From contig NZ_LRPC01000001.1 of assembly GCF_001592965.1 (NCBI RefSeq), forward strand, positions 372,001-436,000: a DNA stretch of 64,000 nucleotides, in the 5' to 3' direction. Below the pieces are notes generated by a model. That model had not been told where the DNA came from, searched no databases, and saw nothing but the letters and a program-made list of their open reading frames with translations. Below, piece by piece: positions 61,827-64,000 of this stretch (its first letter is position 1; each line of letters starts with the position of its first letter). Source of the DNA: Roseivirga spongicola. Lineage in GTDB: Bacteria; Bacteroidota; Bacteroidia; Cytophagales; Cyclobacteriaceae. A program made the translations under genes and the position numbers.

Positions 61827-62544
61827 AAAGCTCATTACCATATTATTGCTGATTATTGGTTCATCTTTTCAGCCTACTTTTGCCTCTTCTATCGGCATGC
61901 AAGAGCCTGTACAGGAGAATCGAGAATTCGATAAGTCGAGAATTGATGAGTTGAAAGACAGCGGAGATTTCGACTATGTTGAGAGACAAGAAGAAACGCC
62001 ATCGCTTCTTCAGCGGATTATGAATTTCATTCAAAAGTTCATTGGCTCAATCTTCCAAGCAGCAACAGGCACCCCAATTGGTAGAATTTTGCTCTATGTA
62101 GCGCTTTTTATTCTATTGCTTGTGGCCATCATTAAAATATTCAGCATAGACATAAAAGATGTGTTTTATGGTTCGGCCGATAAGGGAAAAACGAGCTTCG
62201 AATACATGGAGGAAAATATTCATGAGCTAGACTTTGATCAGCTGCTGAATGATGCATTAGCCAACAAAGATTATCGATTAGCTATTCGTGTAGAATACCT
62301 TAAAACCCTCAAGGCCTTAAGCGAAGCCCAGATTATTGATTGGGAACAAGGGCGAACCAATTACGAATACCTTTATCAGCTGAACGATGAAAAGCTAAAG
62401 CAGCCATTCAAAGATTTGTGCTACTACTTTGACTACGCTTGGTATGGAGATTTCGAAGTAGAAAAAAGTATCTATGAGAAAGCGCACACCAAAGCCAAAA
62501 CTCTTGCTGATATAGCTAGTAGAAAGGAGGTGGCAGCAGCATGA
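61768..62544 (+). CDS. DUF4129-domain protein
   Basis: A 258-residue protein. A short basic start is followed by a signal-like hydrophobic stretch (about 21-40), a second membrane helix (about 106-124) and a cytoplasmic C-terminal domain (DQLLNDALANKDYRLAIRVEYLKTLKALSEAQIIDW) that matches DUF4129. Its start lies within the preceding gene; no later ATG is available before the signal. It overlaps the next gene by four bases. Confidence 0.75.
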   Translation: MMLLEQKKRATKKTRKSTIKKLITILLLIIGSSFQPTFASSIGMQEPVQENREFDKSRIDELKDSGDFDYVERQEETPSLLQRIMNFIQKFIGSIFQAATGTPIGRILLYVALFILLLVAIIKIFSIDIKDVFYGSADKGKTSFEYMEENIHELDFDQLLNDALANKDYRLAIRVEYLKTLKALSEAQIIDWEQGRTNYEYLYQLNDEKLKQPFKDLCYYFDYAWYGDFEVEKSIYEKAHTKAKTLADIASRKEVAAA

Positions 62545-63713
62545 GAGGAGATAAAAAGTATTACGCCATCATCATCTTTGTCTTTCTAGTATTGTTCCTC
62601 ATTCAATATTTCCAGAAAGAACCAACCAGCTATGCACGAACTTATTCTCATTTAGATAAGAACCCTTATGGTGGCTATGTACTGAAAGACCTGCTGCCAG
62701 AGTTTATGGGAGGCAGCGAAGTACAGTCGCTAAACCGCACGCTTTATGAAATTAAAGACTCGGTTTTAGCAGATAAAAACCTGATCATCTTTGCCGATCA
62801 GCTATTGATGGATCAAGAGGATACGTACATACTACTTAATGCGGTGAACCAAGGTATGACAGCCTTTATTTCTGCCGAAAAAATGGGAGGGCCTTTGCTC
62901 GACACACTCAAAATCGGCACCGATCTGGACGAGCTGTATTATGTCATCAATGCCAATCAAGATACAGTTGAAGCTAGAATTAACAGAGATATCTACCGCT
63001 TCAAGCGCGATGCTGTGGCCACCTACTATTCTGAATTAGACAGTGTAGATCATACGGTTTTGGCTGTTAATGAAAATGATGACCCCGTGGCTATTAGCGT
63101 GCCTTTCGGTAGCGGCAAAATAGTGTTCAATAGTACACCTTTAGCTTTCACCAATAACTACCTCTTTTTTGAAGACAATGCTCAATATGCCTCAACTTTA
63201 TTGAGCGAATTACCTCAAAGAACCACTATTTGGAGCGAATATTATCAATTAGGAAGAATAGAAGCACAAACACCTTTGAGGGTAATTCTTACCACCCCAG
63301 CCCTAAAATTTGCCTACGGTGTAACCATCATTTCGCTACTCCTTTTTATGGTGTTTGAAGCCAAGAGAAAACAGCGAATCATACCGATAATAGAACCGCT
63401 CAAGAACACAAGCCTTGAATTCGTAAAGACCATTGGCAAACTTTACCTAAAGAGCGGAAATCACAAAGACATTGCAGAAAAGAAGATTCAGTATTTTCTG
63501 GAGTTCATTCGCACTAAATACTACCTGAACTTTCAAAAATTCGACAAAGATTTCTTCGAGAAGCTGAGTGCTAAATCGGGCAAAGATGTGGTGCAGCTGA
63601 AGAAGTTATTCGACATGATGGAGAAGATCAAAAATCAGTCGGAAGTCAGTGTTCAGGAATTGAAAATGTTAAACACTCAACTCGAGAATATTTATGGAAC
63701 AGATGGAAGATAA
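62541..63713 (+). CDS. DUF4350-domain membrane protein
   Basis: A 390-residue protein with a membrane helix at residues 8-23 and another at about 252-272. Between them is a DUF4350-like domain ([37 protein letters not shown]). The C-terminal helical part carries the DUF4350-type stalk. It overlaps the MoxR gene by 20 bases. Confidence 0.78.
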   Translation: MRGDKKYYAIIIFVFLVLFLIQYFQKEPTSYARTYSHLDKNPYGGYVLKDLLPEFMGGSEVQSLNRTLYEIKDSVLADKNLIIFADQLLMDQEDTYILLNAVNQGMTAFISAEKMGGPLLDTLKIGTDLDELYYVINANQDTVEARINRDIYRFKRDAVATYYSELDSVDHTVLAVNENDDPVAISVPFGSGKIVFNSTPLAFTNNYLFFEDNAQYASTLLSELPQRTTIWSEYYQLGRIEAQTPLRVILTTPALKFAYGVTIISLLLFMVFEAKRKQRIIPIIEPLKNTSLEFVKTIGKLYLKSGNHKDIAEKKIQYFLEFIRTKYYLNFQKFDKDFFEKLSAKSGKDVVQLKKLFDMMEKIKNQSEVSVQELKMLNTQLENIYGTDGR

Positions 63714-64000
63714 ACCAGAGTTCGAATCAAGATTAGACCTTTCTGTGCTTCAAGGCAAGCTAGACGCTATGCGAGCAGAGATAGGCAAAGTGTTGGTCGG
63801 CCAACAAGAGATGGTAGACATGCTTTTGGTGAGCATACTTTCCAACGGGCATGTGCTGTTAGAAGGTGTGCCAGGTGTGGCCAAAACGCTCACGGCTAAA
63901 CTTTTAGCCAAAGTAATTAAAGCCGACTTTTCCAGAATTCAGTTTACACCAGACCTGATGCCATCAGATGTTTTAGGTACTTCAATCTTCAACCAAAAGA
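63694..64000 (+). CDS. MoxR-family AAA+ ATPase, truncated by the window edge
   Basis: Only the first ~102 residues are inside the window. They include [17 protein letters not shown], the Walker A motif GVPGVAKTL and [15 protein letters not shown], the hallmarks of MoxR ATPases. These act as chaperones in maturing enzyme or membrane complexes and usually sit with DUF58 and DUF4129/4350 genes, as here. The start at 63694 lies inside the DUF4350 gene; an ATG three codons later is also possible. Confidence 0.9.
   Translation, partial: MEQMEDKPEFESRLDLSVLQGKLDAMRAEIGKVLVGQQEMVDMLLVSILSNGHVLLEGVPGVAKTLTAKLLAKVIKADFSRIQFTPDLMPSDVLGTSIFNQK

Overview
The window comes from a Bacteroidetes (Bacteroidota) chromosome, most likely a Cytophagales-type marine or soil bacterium; I cannot name the genus. 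The evidence is the gene content (era-der with a four-helix-bundle gene between them, MurQ beside a BadF-type kinase, a six-bladed-propeller lipoprotein, an RDD/SpoIIM/DUF4129/DUF4350/MoxR cluster), tRNA-fMet without an encoded CCA, and Bacteroidetes -7 promoter boxes (TAnnTTTG) in front of era, tRNA-fMet, murQ and the BadF kinase.

About 1-42.7 kb is a mosaic mobile element. The left part (0-5.6 kb) holds a MobF/TrwC relaxase-helicase, small unknown genes and a RHH / PLD-like / membrane-protein cassette. Next comes a gene-free 0.76 kb stretch with three DnaA-box-like 9-mers. A 22 kb block (6.3-28.4 kb) follows, bracketed by two ~94-bp direct repeats of about 90% identity. It carries copper genes (P-type ATPase CopA, a multicopper oxidase fused to a CopB-like barrel, an APC permease, a His-rich lipoprotein, DUF2231) and divalent-metal genes (CzcB, a CzcA-TolC fusion, a Fur-family regulator, an SPC-type P1B ATPase, a CDF transporter, a P-ATPase remnant), then an orphan FtsX-type permease.

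The 28.4-37.1 kb block looks imported from Proteobacteria. It has strong Shine-Dalgarno sites, GTG starts and sigma70-like promoters. It contains two ParDE-type toxin-antitoxin pairs (one with a third gene), an Xre regulator, an SSB-like gene behind a leader with mutually exclusive hairpins and an intrinsic terminator, ArdC, an N6-methylase-like gene broken by an amber codon, a 55-aa gene and a RadC-like JAB protein. Between this and the integrase end (37.3-40.8 kb) is a cassette I do not recognise: two related zincin metalloproteins, each tail-to-tail with a small protein gene, with a membrane protein between them. A PrtN-like protein and a tyrosine integrase (41.1-42.5 kb), followed by repeat sites, close the element.

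The core-like region (42.8-64 kb) contains a three-gene unknown operon, a large protein with a HEPN-like RX4H motif, tRNA-fMet, era, der, an SprT-like protein, murQ with a BadF kinase, a MITE-like element, a self-regulated membrane-protein/winged-helix pair, a TcmP/three-Cys-motif pair, and the start of a MoxR cluster running off the right edge. The metal genes work as periplasmic oxidation plus export across both membranes; the ssb/ardC/radC block is typical of establishment genes of transferable DNA.
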